From Thiotrichaceae bacterium (GTDB lineage Bacteria; Pseudomonadota; Gammaproteobacteria; Beggiatoales; Beggiatoaceae): a stretch of DNA of 64,000 nucleotides. Below are positions 8,262-15,849 of the stretch, piece by piece (position 1 is the stretch's first letter; each line of letters opens with the position of its first letter). The stretch is taken from NCBI GenBank assembly GCA_011391085.1, contig JAABRD010000023.1, positions 1 to 64,000 on the forward strand. The letters are read 5' to 3'. Position numbers and translations under genes: made by a program. The notes beneath the pieces were generated by a model, which worked only from the letters and a program-made list of their open reading frames with translations, was not told where the DNA came from and did not search any database.

Positions 8262-8407
8262 GGTAGTGTTGCAAAGGTAATGGTTATGGGTTTTGGAGTA
8301 CGGAATTAATTCCGTTTCAAGCGGAATTAATTCCGTACTCCAACGGAATCAATCGGAATAAATTCCGTACTCCAAAACCGCTATACCATTACTTGTACAA
8401 CACTACC
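8262..8407. mobile_element. GGTAGTGTTG-family element with GGAGTACGGAATT core
   Basis: 146 bp. GGTAGTGTTGCAAAGGTAAT at the left and TTACTTGTACAACACTACC at the right form terminal inverted repeats around several GGAGTACGGAATTAATTCCG palindromes. Flanks TTCGAAAC and TCCGAAAC give an 8-bp target duplication with one mismatch. Other copies are at 21311 and 32464. Confidence 0.8.
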
Positions 8408-8488
8408 TCCGAAACTGAGTTTCTCCGCGGTAACTTAGTTTCTCCGCGGTTCCAAAAACTCAGTTTCTTTAAGAAACTTAGTTTCTTA
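8408..8488. repeat. AGAAACTNAGTTTCT repeat cluster
   Basis: A run of GAAACTGAGTTTC, CTTAGTTTCTCCGCGG and AAGAAACTTAGTTTCTT units directly upstream of the promoter at 8497. Confidence 0.6.
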
Positions 8489-8496
8489 ACCTGTGT

Positions 8497-8525
8497 TTGC
8501 ATTTTTAAAGAACAAAGATTATACT
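8497..8525 (+). promoter_or_regulatory. Putative sigma-70 promoter, first copy
   Basis: TTGCAT (8497-8502), a 17-base spacer and TATACT (8520-8525) precede the paralogue 2 gene. The surrounding 60 bases recur at about 9300-9360 ahead of the dehydrogenase gene, with the same -35/-10 spacing. Confidence 0.6.
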
Positions 8526-8588
8526 CGAAATGGTTTATCAACTCAAAAATCATTATCCCTAGAAAATTGGTTTTACGAGGCAAACACG

Positions 8589-9236
8589 ATGGAAAAATTA
8601 GTATTTTCGAAACTCTCCCTGACCGATTTAAAACGTCTGGTGACTCTACAAGAGGGACCTATTGCGTCCTATCCCTGGACCCTCGTCGATACCCTCACCC
8701 TCACAGATCAAGAGAGACAGCAATTACAGTACATAAAGTCTCGTTTAATCAATTCTGACATCCAGTTGATGAACGAGAGTACCTTATGGGCCAGGGCTAT
8801 TTATCCGTTACTCTTGTTAGCGGAACATGGTGACATCCAAGCCTGGGGCGAAGTTCCCTTATACGCCCAATATGTGCAATTTGAGATAGAAGGCATTGCA
8901 GATGGTGTATTAGGCAAAACGGTAGCCGGGCGAATTGAAACCCCTTATTTAATCGTTGTCGAAACCAAAAAAGGGATCGAAAGCCAAAATCCGGTCTTTC
9001 AATTGTATGGACAATTGTTAGCAGCGGCCCATCTCAACTTTGAAAACGACGGTCAAACCACTCAAGAAATCTTTGGTTGCTATACCATCGCCGATACCTG
9101 GAAGTTTGTTCGGACGGAAGTGGAGGAGATAGAAAGTGACCGTCCCCTCTTACGAGTGGAATATTCCAGAGAGTATTCAGAAAAATATGATGCAGAAACA
9201 ATTTTGAAAATCTTGAAAGGAATTGTAGCCAGGTAA
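8589..9236 (+). CDS. PD-(D/E)XK nuclease-like protein, paralogue 2
   Basis: 215 residues, colinear with the protein at 6587-7255: MEKLVFSKLSLTDLKRLVTL, FEIEGIADGVLGKTVAG, LIVVETKKGIESQNPVFQLY and the SREYSEKYDAETILKILK tail all correspond. The candidate E-x-K pair is ETK here and EAK in the paralogue. The ATG at 8589 has GAGG nine bases upstream and aligns with the paralogue's start. The gene sits between two copies of one promoter/leader segment, which suggests it was inserted upstream of the dehydrogenase gene. Function not established. Confidence 0.7.
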   Translation: MEKLVFSKLSLTDLKRLVTLQEGPIASYPWTLVDTLTLTDQERQQLQYIKSRLINSDIQLMNESTLWARAIYPLLLLAEHGDIQAWGEVPLYAQYVQFEIEGIADGVLGKTVAGRIETPYLIVVETKKGIESQNPVFQLYGQLLAAAHLNFENDGQTTQEIFGCYTIADTWKFVRTEVEEIESDRPLLRVEYSREYSEKYDAETILKILKGIVAR

Positions 9237-9242
9237 TCAGGT

Positions 9243-9280
9243 AGAAACTCAGTTTGCTTTCCGAAACTGAGTTTCTGAGT
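9243..9280. repeat. GAAACTCAGTTTGC-type repeat
   Basis: Inverted repeat of the AGAAACTNAGTTTCT family following the paralogue 2 gene. Confidence 0.5.
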
Positions 9281-9301
9281 TGAATTTCCAAGTTTCGCTA
9301 C

Positions 9302-9330
9302 TTGCATTTTTAAAGAACAAATATTATACT
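9302..9330 (+). promoter_or_regulatory. Putative sigma-70 promoter, second copy
   Basis: TTGCAT (9302-9307), 17-base spacer, TATACT (9325-9330), within a segment repeating that at 8497-8555. It would serve the dehydrogenase pseudogene at 9373. Confidence 0.6.
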
Positions 9331-9372
9331 TAAACTCATTTATCAAATCAAAAATCATTGCAAAGGTAAATA

Positions 9373-10230
9373 ATGCAACCCCAAAATATTTCAGTTGTTG
9401 GATTAGGTAAACTGGGTGCCCCTTTGGCAGCCGTATTAGCCTATAAGGGATACTCTGTCATCGGCGTGGATACGAATGACCAATATGTACAACTGGTCAA
9501 TCAAGGCAAAGCCCCTGTGGTTGAAACAGGACTTTCCGAATTGATTCAACAAAGCCATTCTCGGTTACTGGCCACTACGGATTACCAAGAAGCGATTACT
9601 CAAACCGAGATAACTTTCATTATCGTGCCTACCCCTAGCACACCAGAAGGCGGTTTTTCTCTCAAATATGTGCTTACGGCTATTGAACAAATTGGCAAAG
9701 CGTTGCGGGAGAAAACGACATTTCATTTGGTGGTCTTGACTAGCACCGTGATGCCAGGGGCTACTTTGAACGAAGTTCAGCCGGCCCTGGAAAAATTTTC
9801 GGGGAAACGATGTGGTCAAGATTTTGGCCTGTGCTATAACCCGGAATTTATCGCCTTGGGTAGCGTCGTTCGTGATATGCTAAACCCAGATTTTATTCTG
9901 ATGGGCGAATCTGATGGGCGTTCTGGTGACCTGTTGACTAAATTATATCAACAAGTTTGCGATAATCAACCCAAGATTGCCAGAATGAACTTTGTGAATG
10001 CCGAGTTGACCAAGCTGGCTGTCAATACTTTTGTTACCACCAAAATCTCTTATGCCAATATGCTGTCGCAGGTGTGCGAACATCTCCCCGGTAGCAACGT
10101 GGATACCGTTACGGCGGCCTTAGGATTAGATAGCCGCATTGGTTCTAAATATCTGAAAGGGGGTCTAGGGTATGGGGGACCTTGTTTCCCACGGGACAAT
10201 CTGGCTTTTGTCCATTTATCTCGTCAGTAA
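9373..10230 (+). pseudogene. UDP-glucose/UDP-ManNAc dehydrogenase family, C-terminally truncated
   Basis: Nucleotide-sugar dehydrogenases oxidise a UDP-hexose to the uronic acid for surface polysaccharides. The NAD-binding Rossmann motif GLGKLGAP is at residues 10-17 and the catalytic cysteine is in GGPCFPRD (Cys271). The central helical domain (VNAELTKLAVNTFVTTKISYANM) is intact. The frame then stops at residue 285, where a full enzyme has roughly 430, because the sequence runs into a left-truncated mobile element at about 10231. The C-terminal nucleotide-sugar binding domain is lost, so activity is unlikely. UDP-N-acetylmannosamine versus UDP-glucose cannot be decided. Confidence 0.85.
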
Positions 10231-10351
10231 TGATTTTCAGATGGACTCTGATTAGTCAAGCCTCCTTTCAGAGTCCTCATTTAATCATCTCAATCAAAGT
10301 TCAAGACCGAAGAGAAACCGCGCGATATTTCACCCAGATTGCATCACTACC
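10231..10351. mobile_element. Left-truncated GGTAGTGATG-family element (type A)
   Basis: It corresponds in inverted orientation to the 59588-59752 copy but lacks about 35 bases at its left end, exactly where the dehydrogenase gene is cut. This marks a deletion covering the element end and the gene end. The right terminal repeat ends at 10351. Confidence 0.8.
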
Positions 10352-10392
10352 AGTTTCTTCTAAGCCAATAACATCAACCTTAAGGAGTTATT

Positions 10393-10653
10393 ATGGAACA
10401 AATTACGGTACACGAACTACAGAATAATCTGTATCCCATTTTTGACCGCATCACTCACCATCATGAAGTTATTTCGGTGGCACGGGGCCCAAACCACGCG
10501 GTGGTACTCTTGGATGCGGATGAATATAGCAGTCTCCTAGAAACACTTTATTTATCGCAACCTCCTCTGAATGCGGAACGCTTACGCCAAGGCATCGAAC
10601 AACATCGTCAGGGACAAGTGAGGGAAATCGATGTTACGGCTTATTTGAACTGA
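10393..10653 (+). CDS. Phd/YefM-family antitoxin
   Basis: 86 residues. The N-terminal MEQITVHELQNNLYPIFDRI and VARGPNHAVVLLDADEYSSLLETL are typical of the Phd/YefM DNA-binding fold; the C-terminal part binds the toxin. AAGGAG lies seven bases before the ATG. The partner downstream is YoeB-like but has no proper start codon. The antitoxin would normally repress the operon with the toxin as co-repressor. Confidence 0.88.
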   Translation: MEQITVHELQNNLYPIFDRITHHHEVISVARGPNHAVVLLDADEYSSLLETLYLSQPPLNAERLRQGIEQHRQGQVREIDVTAYLN

Positions 10654-10897
10654 GATAGGACTAGAAGATCTCGAATGGTGGCAAGCACACGATAGAAAAC
10701 TGTTGAAACGAATCATTTTACTGTGTTTAGAAACCTGTAAGCATCCCAAGCAAGGAATCGGTAGACCGGAACCACTCAAGTTTAATTATCAAGGTTACTG
10801 GTCACGTCGCATCGATGAGAAACATCGCCTCGTCTATGCGTTTGATAAGGAATCCGTTACCGTCATTCAATGTCGTCATCATTATGGTGATAAGTAG
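10649..10897 (+). pseudogene. YoeB/Txe mRNA interferase lacking its start
   Basis: The open frame begins at 10649, just after a TGA, and reads IGLEDLEWWQAHDRKLLKRI, then GRPEPLKFNYQGYWSRRIDE, HRLVYAF and the terminal CRHHYGDK, all matching YoeB. The usual first eight or so residues and the ATG are missing; the first possible start is a TTG at 10703, inside the conserved domain. The antitoxin stop lies at 10651-10653, so a small deletion at the gene junction is the simplest explanation. ATA at 10655 as a non-standard start cannot be excluded. Ribosome-dependent mRNA cleavage is the family activity. Confidence 0.75.
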
Positions 10898-10934
10898 ATC
10901 AGGTAGAGGTTTCTTTCAGAAACTTGGTAAAACC

Positions 10935-11006
10935 CTAAAATCTGGGACCTTGACAGGGATGATAAAAGATGTTGGACTGACAGGAATTTTTTCAGAAATT
11001 AAATAA
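10935..11006 (+). pseudogene. HicA C-terminal remnant
   Basis: The frame reads LKSGTLTGMIKDVGLTG then a stop at 11004. This is like the end of HicA toxins (LKxGTLxxxLKxxGL; compare LKSGTLSAMLRQLDI in the gene at 54518). No HicA start or catalytic GSH region precedes it. Confidence 0.4.
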
Positions 11007-11029
11007 CTTTTGAGGTTTTACATAAACAA

Positions 11030-11095
11030 ATTAGGCGTCAGCGTATCCACCGTCACCGAATCTGGTGGATACGCTAACGCTTAATCCACCCTACC
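11030..11095. repeat. Palindromic repeat (GCGTATCCACC type)
   Basis: GGCGTCAGCGTATCCACC is mirrored by GGTGGATACGCTAACGCTTA, followed by ATCCACCCTACC. Relatives are at 12097 (half) and 44769-44842. Confidence 0.7.
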
Positions 11096-11257
11096 TTGAC
11101 TAAACCGCGAAAGTTTAATAGAGTGAGTCAAATAGCCCACTATTTGGAGTCAGGTGAGTAACTAAACAGAGACCCACTTTACAACCCAGTGGCGGAATTT
11201 TTGGCAGCCCACGGTATTTGACAATTTCTTGAAATATAAAAACAGGACATATAAAAT

Positions 11258-11542
11258 ATGAACGCGGTACTTACCTTTCAACCAGAACCGGCCATCTTGA
11301 CCCAATTGGTCCGATTGGCCTCTCAACAAAAACAGTCGGTGGAGGAAATTATTGGCCATGCCGTCAGACAATACCTGGAAAAATCTTTGCCAGCCCCTCT
11401 TCATGCCAGAAACAATTCGGTTGCCCGTGTAGAAGAAATTCTAGCGATAGCAGAGGAATTTGCCAAGTTACCTATCCTCGACAACCGTACTCCTGATGAA
11501 ATCTTGGGGTATGAAAAAAGCCCCATTGGGTTATGGAGATAA
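11258..11542 (+). CDS. VapB-like antitoxin
   Basis: 94 residues. The protein begins MNAVLTFQPEPAILTQLVRL, followed by a helix with KQSVEEIIGHAVRQYL like a ribbon-helix-helix or PSK-type antitoxin. It ends with RTPDEILGYEKSPIGLWR, the toxin-binding tail seen in PSK-type VapB proteins. AGGA lies about 12 bases upstream of the ATG. Its stop is four bases before the VapC start. The first 11 residues resemble those at 20253 and 12294. Confidence 0.8.
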   Translation: MNAVLTFQPEPAILTQLVRLASQQKQSVEEIIGHAVRQYLEKSLPAPLHARNNSVARVEEILAIAEEFAKLPILDNRTPDEILGYEKSPIGLWR

Positions 11543-11546
11543 CCAG

Positions 11547-11981
11547 ATGGTCATTGATTCTTCAGTCCTGATCAGTATTTTACTCAAAGAACCGGAAGCC
11601 GTTTCATTTACCCAGACTCTGTTGGAAGCTGAATCACTTTACCTAAGTGCGGTGACGTTGGTAGAAGTTTCTATGGTGGCACAATCTCGTGCCGGGTTAA
11701 AAGGACTTTCAGTGTTAAACACCTTTATTGCCAAACTAAACCCCGACATTATCCCTTTTGATGTTTCTCAAGCGCAACAAGCCATTTTAGCCTGGCAACG
11801 CTATGGGAAAGGTAATCATCCTGCTAAACTGAAATTTGGCGATTGCTGTGCTTATGCGTTGGCTAAAAGTTTTGACCAGCCATTGCTTTATAAAGGGAAG
11901 GATTTTTCGTTGACAGATGTGATTCCAGCTAGCTTTGACTTGCGCCGCCGGGAAATCTCTTCTGAGAGTGAACTTGGTTAA
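11547..11981 (+). CDS. VapC-type PIN-domain toxin
   Basis: PIN RNase of 144 residues. Acidic active-site residues are visible as VIDSSVLISILLKEPEA (Asp near the start), VEVSMVAQSR (Glu) and KFGDCCAYALAK (Asp in the characteristic FGD-CxAYALA motif). GGAG lies eight bases upstream of the ATG at 11547; longer in-frame starts overlap the antitoxin heavily. VapC toxins cut tRNA or rRNA and are held by the upstream antitoxin. Confidence 0.9.
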   Translation: MVIDSSVLISILLKEPEAVSFTQTLLEAESLYLSAVTLVEVSMVAQSRAGLKGLSVLNTFIAKLNPDIIPFDVSQAQQAILAWQRYGKGNHPAKLKFGDCCAYALAKSFDQPLLYKGKDFSLTDVIPASFDLRRREISSESELG

Positions 11982-12096
11982 CTTGACTAACCTGACAGAA
12001 TCTGAAGCACGTTACCTGACGAGTCTCTGAGTGGATGGCCACCTTATAGGGACCTTAAACTGGCAATGCCATTCAGTTAAGACATTTCGAAATCAG

Positions 12097-12140
12097 GTAG
12101 GGTGGATTAAGCGTCAGCGTATCCACCATCACCGAAACTT
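12097..12140. repeat. Half palindrome (GGTGGATTAAGCGTCAGCG type)
   Basis: One arm of the repeat seen complete at 44769-44842. The 12000-12293 gap holds this, a mobile element and no gene. Confidence 0.6.
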
Positions 12141-12145
12141 GATTG

Positions 12146-12260
12146 GGTAGTGATGCAATGTGGGTCATATGTTTACCCTCACCCCCAGCCCCTCTCCCAG
12201 AAGGAGAGGGGTCGGGGGTGAGGGCAATTTCATGAATATCACCCAGATTGCATCACTACC
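12146..12260. mobile_element. GGTAGTGATG-family element, GC-rich core (type B), perfect target duplication
   Basis: 115 bp with both terminal repeats and a CCCTCACCCCCAGCCCC palindrome inside. CTTGATTG occurs immediately on both sides (12138-12145 and 12261-12268), an exact 8-bp target duplication. Confidence 0.9.
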
Positions 12261-12293
12261 CTTGATTGAAACACCAAAGGAAGACCACAAGAG

Positions 12294-12662
12294 ATGAACT
12301 CTATACTAACTTGGCAATCCGAAGAGACGCCTTCACCCTCACTGATGGCCGTGTCATCGTCCCAGAAGAGACCGAGACAACTTCCATATTGTCATCATTA
12401 CACCATTCTGTTTGAACCGGAACCCGAAGGCGGTTATCATGCTTTTTGTCCAACCTTAAAAGGTTGCCATACACAAGGTGAGACCCTTGCAGAGGCCATT
12501 GAAAATATGGCGGAGGCCATCCAATTGTATATTGACAGCTGGCTTTCCGACCAGCAACCTCTTCCAGCCCTTCCAGAAGAAGAATTCTCTCGTTGCCACG
12601 CGCCTACGTGGGAATGCGGTGCGGACGCGCCAGCGTCCCGTTCCCGCCACGCGGGCGCGTAG
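12294..12662 (+). CDS. HicB-like antitoxin, chimeric ends
   Basis: 122 residues. The middle part (HHYTILFEPEPEGGYHAFCP, LKGCHTQGETLAEAIENMAEAIQLYID) is a HicB N-terminal domain. The first 11 residues (MNSILTWQSEE) match the start of VapB-like proteins at 20253 and 11258, not HicB. The last 25 residues are encoded by a GC-rich palindromic repeat (12588-12670), so the native tail has been replaced. No HicA lies next to it. It may be an orphan antitoxin or a decaying chimera. Confidence 0.6.
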   Translation: MNSILTWQSEETPSPSLMAVSSSQKRPRQLPYCHHYTILFEPEPEGGYHAFCPTLKGCHTQGETLAEAIENMAEAIQLYIDSWLSDQQPLPALPEEEFSRCHAPTWECGADAPASRSRHAGA

Positions 12663-12670
12663 GGACGAGA
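12588..12670. repeat. GC-rich palindromic repeat with TCTCGT/ACGAGA ends
   Basis: TCTCGTTGCCACGCGCCTAC is mirrored loosely by CGCGGGCGCGTAGGGACGAGA, with a GTCCCG-rich centre. It is much richer in GC than its surroundings and overlaps the C-terminal codons of the HicB-like gene. Confidence 0.6.
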
Positions 12671-12823
12671 CAAATTGGATAAAACATGATAAGTTTGTTA
12701 TACGCAATACTATGAGATTTATCACGTTGGGTGCCCTGTCTTTATCCCATACCCATTGTACAGGTGTTGCACGGCCTGCCAATTTATGATAGACTTGAAA
12801 CTGTTAGTAACGTTAAAATTTTA

Positions 12824-12866
12824 GGAGTAGAGGCTTTAGTCGGGAGGCGGCTAAAGCCTCTATTTA
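12824..12866. repeat. Palindromic repeat (GTAGAGGCTTTAG type)
   Basis: GTAGAGGCTTTAGTCGGG against CGGCTAAAGCCTCTATTTAC. It lies 31 bases before the GT61 gene and could also act as a leader hairpin. Confidence 0.7.
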
Positions 12867-12896
12867 CAAAGTTTTAGAATTTTTATTATATAAAAT

Positions 12897-14558
12897 ATGT
12901 CAGAATATACCATGACCATCGAACAGGCCATTCAAGTTGCCCTACAACATCAACAAGCAGGGCAACTCTCTCAGGCCGAACATCTGTGTCGACAAATACT
13001 TCAAGTACAACCTTTTCAGGTTGATGCCATACATTTACTTGGTGTTATTTTAGCCCAAAGTGGAAATTTAAAAGAAGCCACGGAACTGTTTGCCAAGACT
13101 CTTCATCTTAAACCTGACCATGCAGAAGGGCACTCTAATTTGGGCATTGCGCTAGAGTCGCAAGGACGTCTTGAGGAAGCCATAGCCTGTTATGAACGTG
13201 CTTTGATACTGGCACCTGGACAAGTGAATGCGCGTCATCTCTTGGAAAAAGTGACCCAGGTTTGCCATCAAAGAGATAAAACCATTGCTATCGCCCATTA
13301 TCAATTGGGAATGATACTGCAAGCCCAAGGGCGTTTAAATGAGGCGATGTCCTGCTACTGGAAAGCCAAAATGGCCAATAAACATCATGCAGAGACTCTC
13401 GTGCTTGGTCGTCTCCACAGTATGAAAAATTGGTGTGAAACCAATCAGTTAACTTATCAACGAATTTTCCCTGCACAGGATTTTCTGATTGAAAAACCCA
13501 AACGCATTATAGGCAAATTCATGCCCATAGACGAAGGGATTACTCAATCAAATGAACAATACGTTGCAGAAATTCCCAATGCCAGGATTTTTTACCGAAA
13601 TAATTTGATTCTGGCCGCAGATTCTGCGGTCCTCTACGATAGATTAGTTCACCCATTGCGGGACCTGGTGCTGGTGCAAGAATCGGTTTGCAAAGCCCAT
13701 ATTCAAGATAACCTACTCATTGACTATTCTGAATTTAAAACCCTTCATGCAGAACGAGGCATTATGATGTCGGGGTTTGCCAGTGGTAGCTTTGGACACT
13801 GGATTTGGGAATATCTACCCAAATGGCAATGCTATGAAAGATTTACTGAGTACCAGAATGATCCGATTTATGTGGATGCCGATATGCCTGTGACACATTA
13901 TGAAGCCCTACGGATGTTGGTTGGCAATCATAGAAAAATTATTCACATTCCTGCTAATACCTCCATAGTGTTTGAGAAATTGGTGATTGCACCCACTCCA
14001 ACTTTTATGCCGACTCATATTAAACCTGGCATAGCCCATAATCGACATCTGTTTCCAAACCTTCCGCCGGTGTTACACTATCTACAAAACCAATTGGGGC
14101 AGGCGGCCCAATTAACCATCGAACCTTCTGCTAAAAAAGGAGGACGTCGTAGAATTTATTTATCTCGACGAAAACGATTCACCTGGCGTTTTTTGTTGAA
14201 TGAACAAGAGATTGTCAATTTTCTAAAAGATCATTACGGCTTTGAAGAAGTGTTCTTAGAGGAAATGAGTTTTATAGAACAAATGAACACGCTGAATAGT
14301 GCCGATATGGTGGTGGCGCCGCGTGGTTCTGCAACTTGTCATTTGTTATTTTGTAAACGGCACTCTAAAATCGTATTGTTAATGAACGAATTTTTAGAAA
14401 ATTTCCCAAGTTTTTCCACCTCGTTGGACTTGCTGGGTTATCAACACTGGGTCGTCTGTGGCATAGCACAAAATCCTCAGGGCATGGGCAAACAAGCCAA
14501 CTATGTCGTGCCTCTGGAACGACTGAAACAAGCCATGGTAGAATCGTTATCATTATGA
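12897..14558 (+). CDS. TPR and GT61-type glycosyltransferase
   Basis: 553 residues. Residues 1-150 hold TPR units (LLGVILAQSGNLKEATELFA, NLGIALESQGRLEEAIACYE). The C-terminal 350 residues match the DUF563/GT61 family: FGHWIWEYLPKW, RRRIYLSRRK and MVVAPRGSATCHLLFCKR are the conserved segments. GT61 enzymes add sugars to polysaccharides or proteins; TPR fusions are common in bacteria. The upstream 30 bases are very AT-rich with no Shine-Dalgarno. The stop overlaps the aminotransferase start (ATGA), so the two are translationally coupled. Confidence 0.88.
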   Translation: MSEYTMTIEQAIQVALQHQQAGQLSQAEHLCRQILQVQPFQVDAIHLLGVILAQSGNLKEATELFAKTLHLKPDHAEGHSNLGIALESQGRLEEAIACYERALILAPGQVNARHLLEKVTQVCHQRDKTIAIAHYQLGMILQAQGRLNEAMSCYWKAKMANKHHAETLVLGRLHSMKNWCETNQLTYQRIFPAQDFLIEKPKRIIGKFMPIDEGITQSNEQYVAEIPNARIFYRNNLILAADSAVLYDRLVHPLRDLVLVQESVCKAHIQDNLLIDYSEFKTLHAERGIMMSGFASGSFGHWIWEYLPKWQCYERFTEYQNDPIYVDADMPVTHYEALRMLVGNHRKIIHIPANTSIVFEKLVIAPTPTFMPTHIKPGIAHNRHLFPNLPPVLHYLQNQLGQAAQLTIEPSAKKGGRRRIYLSRRKRFTWRFLLNEQEIVNFLKDHYGFEEVFLEEMSFIEQMNTLNSADMVVAPRGSATCHLLFCKRHSKIVLLMNEFLENFPSFSTSLDLLGYQHWVVCGIAQNPQGMGKQANYVVPLERLKQAMVESLSL

Positions 14559-15694
14559 ATCACCCTCTTTCTATTCCTTTACTGGTTCCTGATTTACCTA
14601 CGGCTACGGAAGTGTTACCTTATCTTCAACGTATTGAACAAGCCCGCTGGTACACAAATTTTGGTCCCTTGGTGAGAGAATTTGAACAATCTTTGCTAAA
14701 CCAGTTCACTCAAGTTCAAGCCGGGGAATGGTATTTGACCACGGTCAGCAACGGAACGTTAGGACTTGAACTGGCTTTGCAGGTCCTCAACTTGCCAAAG
14801 GGGGCCCGGGTACTCATACCTGCATTAACTTTTGTGGCAACTGCCACTGCCGTCATTCGGGCCGGGTGTCAACCCGTGTTGGCAGATATTGACCCCGACA
14901 GTTGGTTACTCACCCCTGATCTAGCCTTGATAGCTTGGCAACGACAACCTTACCATGCCGTCATGCCAGTGGCCACTTTTGGTTGCCCGCAGGAAGTAGA
15001 GGCCTGGGAGTCGTTTTTCGCTAGAACGGGCGTGCCCGTGGTGATCGACGCGGCCGGCGCTTTTGGGAATCAACAGGTCGGTAAGAATATTTTAACCGTT
15101 TTTAGTTTACACGCCACGAAAGCTTTAGGGATTGGAGAAGGAGGATTCATCATCGGTGGAAACCAGCATCTCATTGCCGCTATTCGGGAATTATCAAATT
15201 TTGGAATCAGCAAACAGGCGCATTTCGTGACCCAAGTGGGGACAAATGCCAAGATGAGTGAACTTCATGCCGCAGTAGGATTAGCGGCACTGGCACGCTG
15301 GTCGCAAAAACAACAACGGTATCGACAACTGTATAGGGATTACCTAACTATTTTATGTCGTGCGTGTCCCCAGATCATTTTACAAAACAAACCCATAGAA
15401 GGAATTTACCCCGTTTTGCCCATTTGTTTGCCAAACGGTCAAAATGGGCAAACGGTGGCCACTTATTTAGCCTTTCAAGGGATTGAAACTCGCCGTTGGT
15501 ATTGTCCTCCCATTTTCGAACATTCCGCTTTTGCACAAGTGCCATGGTCAGATTCATTGGAAACAGTTCGACATCTTGCTGGACGACTGTTGGGATTGCC
15601 CTTTCACTTGTTTATGACAACCGCAGATATAGAACAAGTAGGGATGGAATTAAATCGGGCTATCCAAGAACCAGGGGTGATGAACTGCGGGTGA
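14555..15694 (+). CDS. DegT/DnrJ/EryC1/StrS sugar aminotransferase
   Basis: PLP-dependent transaminase for amino-sugar nucleotide precursors, 379 residues. The catalytic lysine is Lys189 in SLHATKALGIGEGG. TVSNGTLGLELAL and PALTFVATATAVIRAG near the N-terminus and DAAGAFGNQ are family motifs that build the PLP pocket; DAAGA is typical. It overlaps the preceding GT61 gene by four bases. It probably supplies an amino sugar to the same surface glycan. Confidence 0.9.
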   Translation: MNHPLSIPLLVPDLPTATEVLPYLQRIEQARWYTNFGPLVREFEQSLLNQFTQVQAGEWYLTTVSNGTLGLELALQVLNLPKGARVLIPALTFVATATAVIRAGCQPVLADIDPDSWLLTPDLALIAWQRQPYHAVMPVATFGCPQEVEAWESFFARTGVPVVIDAAGAFGNQQVGKNILTVFSLHATKALGIGEGGFIIGGNQHLIAAIRELSNFGISKQAHFVTQVGTNAKMSELHAAVGLAALARWSQKQQRYRQLYRDYLTILCRACPQIILQNKPIEGIYPVLPICLPNGQNGQTVATYLAFQGIETRRWYCPPIFEHSAFAQVPWSDSLETVRHLAGRLLGLPFHLFMTTADIEQVGMELNRAIQEPGVMNCG

Positions 15695-15849
15695 TAGAAG
15701 TGTCAGGACTATTAGTTCTCATGGGACTATCAGTCCTTATCCACTTCCCAGATTTTAACACTCCCCTGTTTTTCAAGAATCAAAACAAACTAATTCATTC
15801 ATTTCATAAATCCATTATCCTCAGCTCCACCCCAACACGGGCAACACCA

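Noticed and set aside
10182-10427. 81-residue frame overlapping the dehydrogenase end
   Set aside because: It crosses the gene end and the element in another frame and ends inside the yefM start region; no homology features.
15496-15849. Long upstream extension of the fusion enzyme
   Set aside because: The stretch overlaps the aminotransferase gene in another frame and has no family features; MKLLQIHTFYSNYL at 15850 is the natural start.
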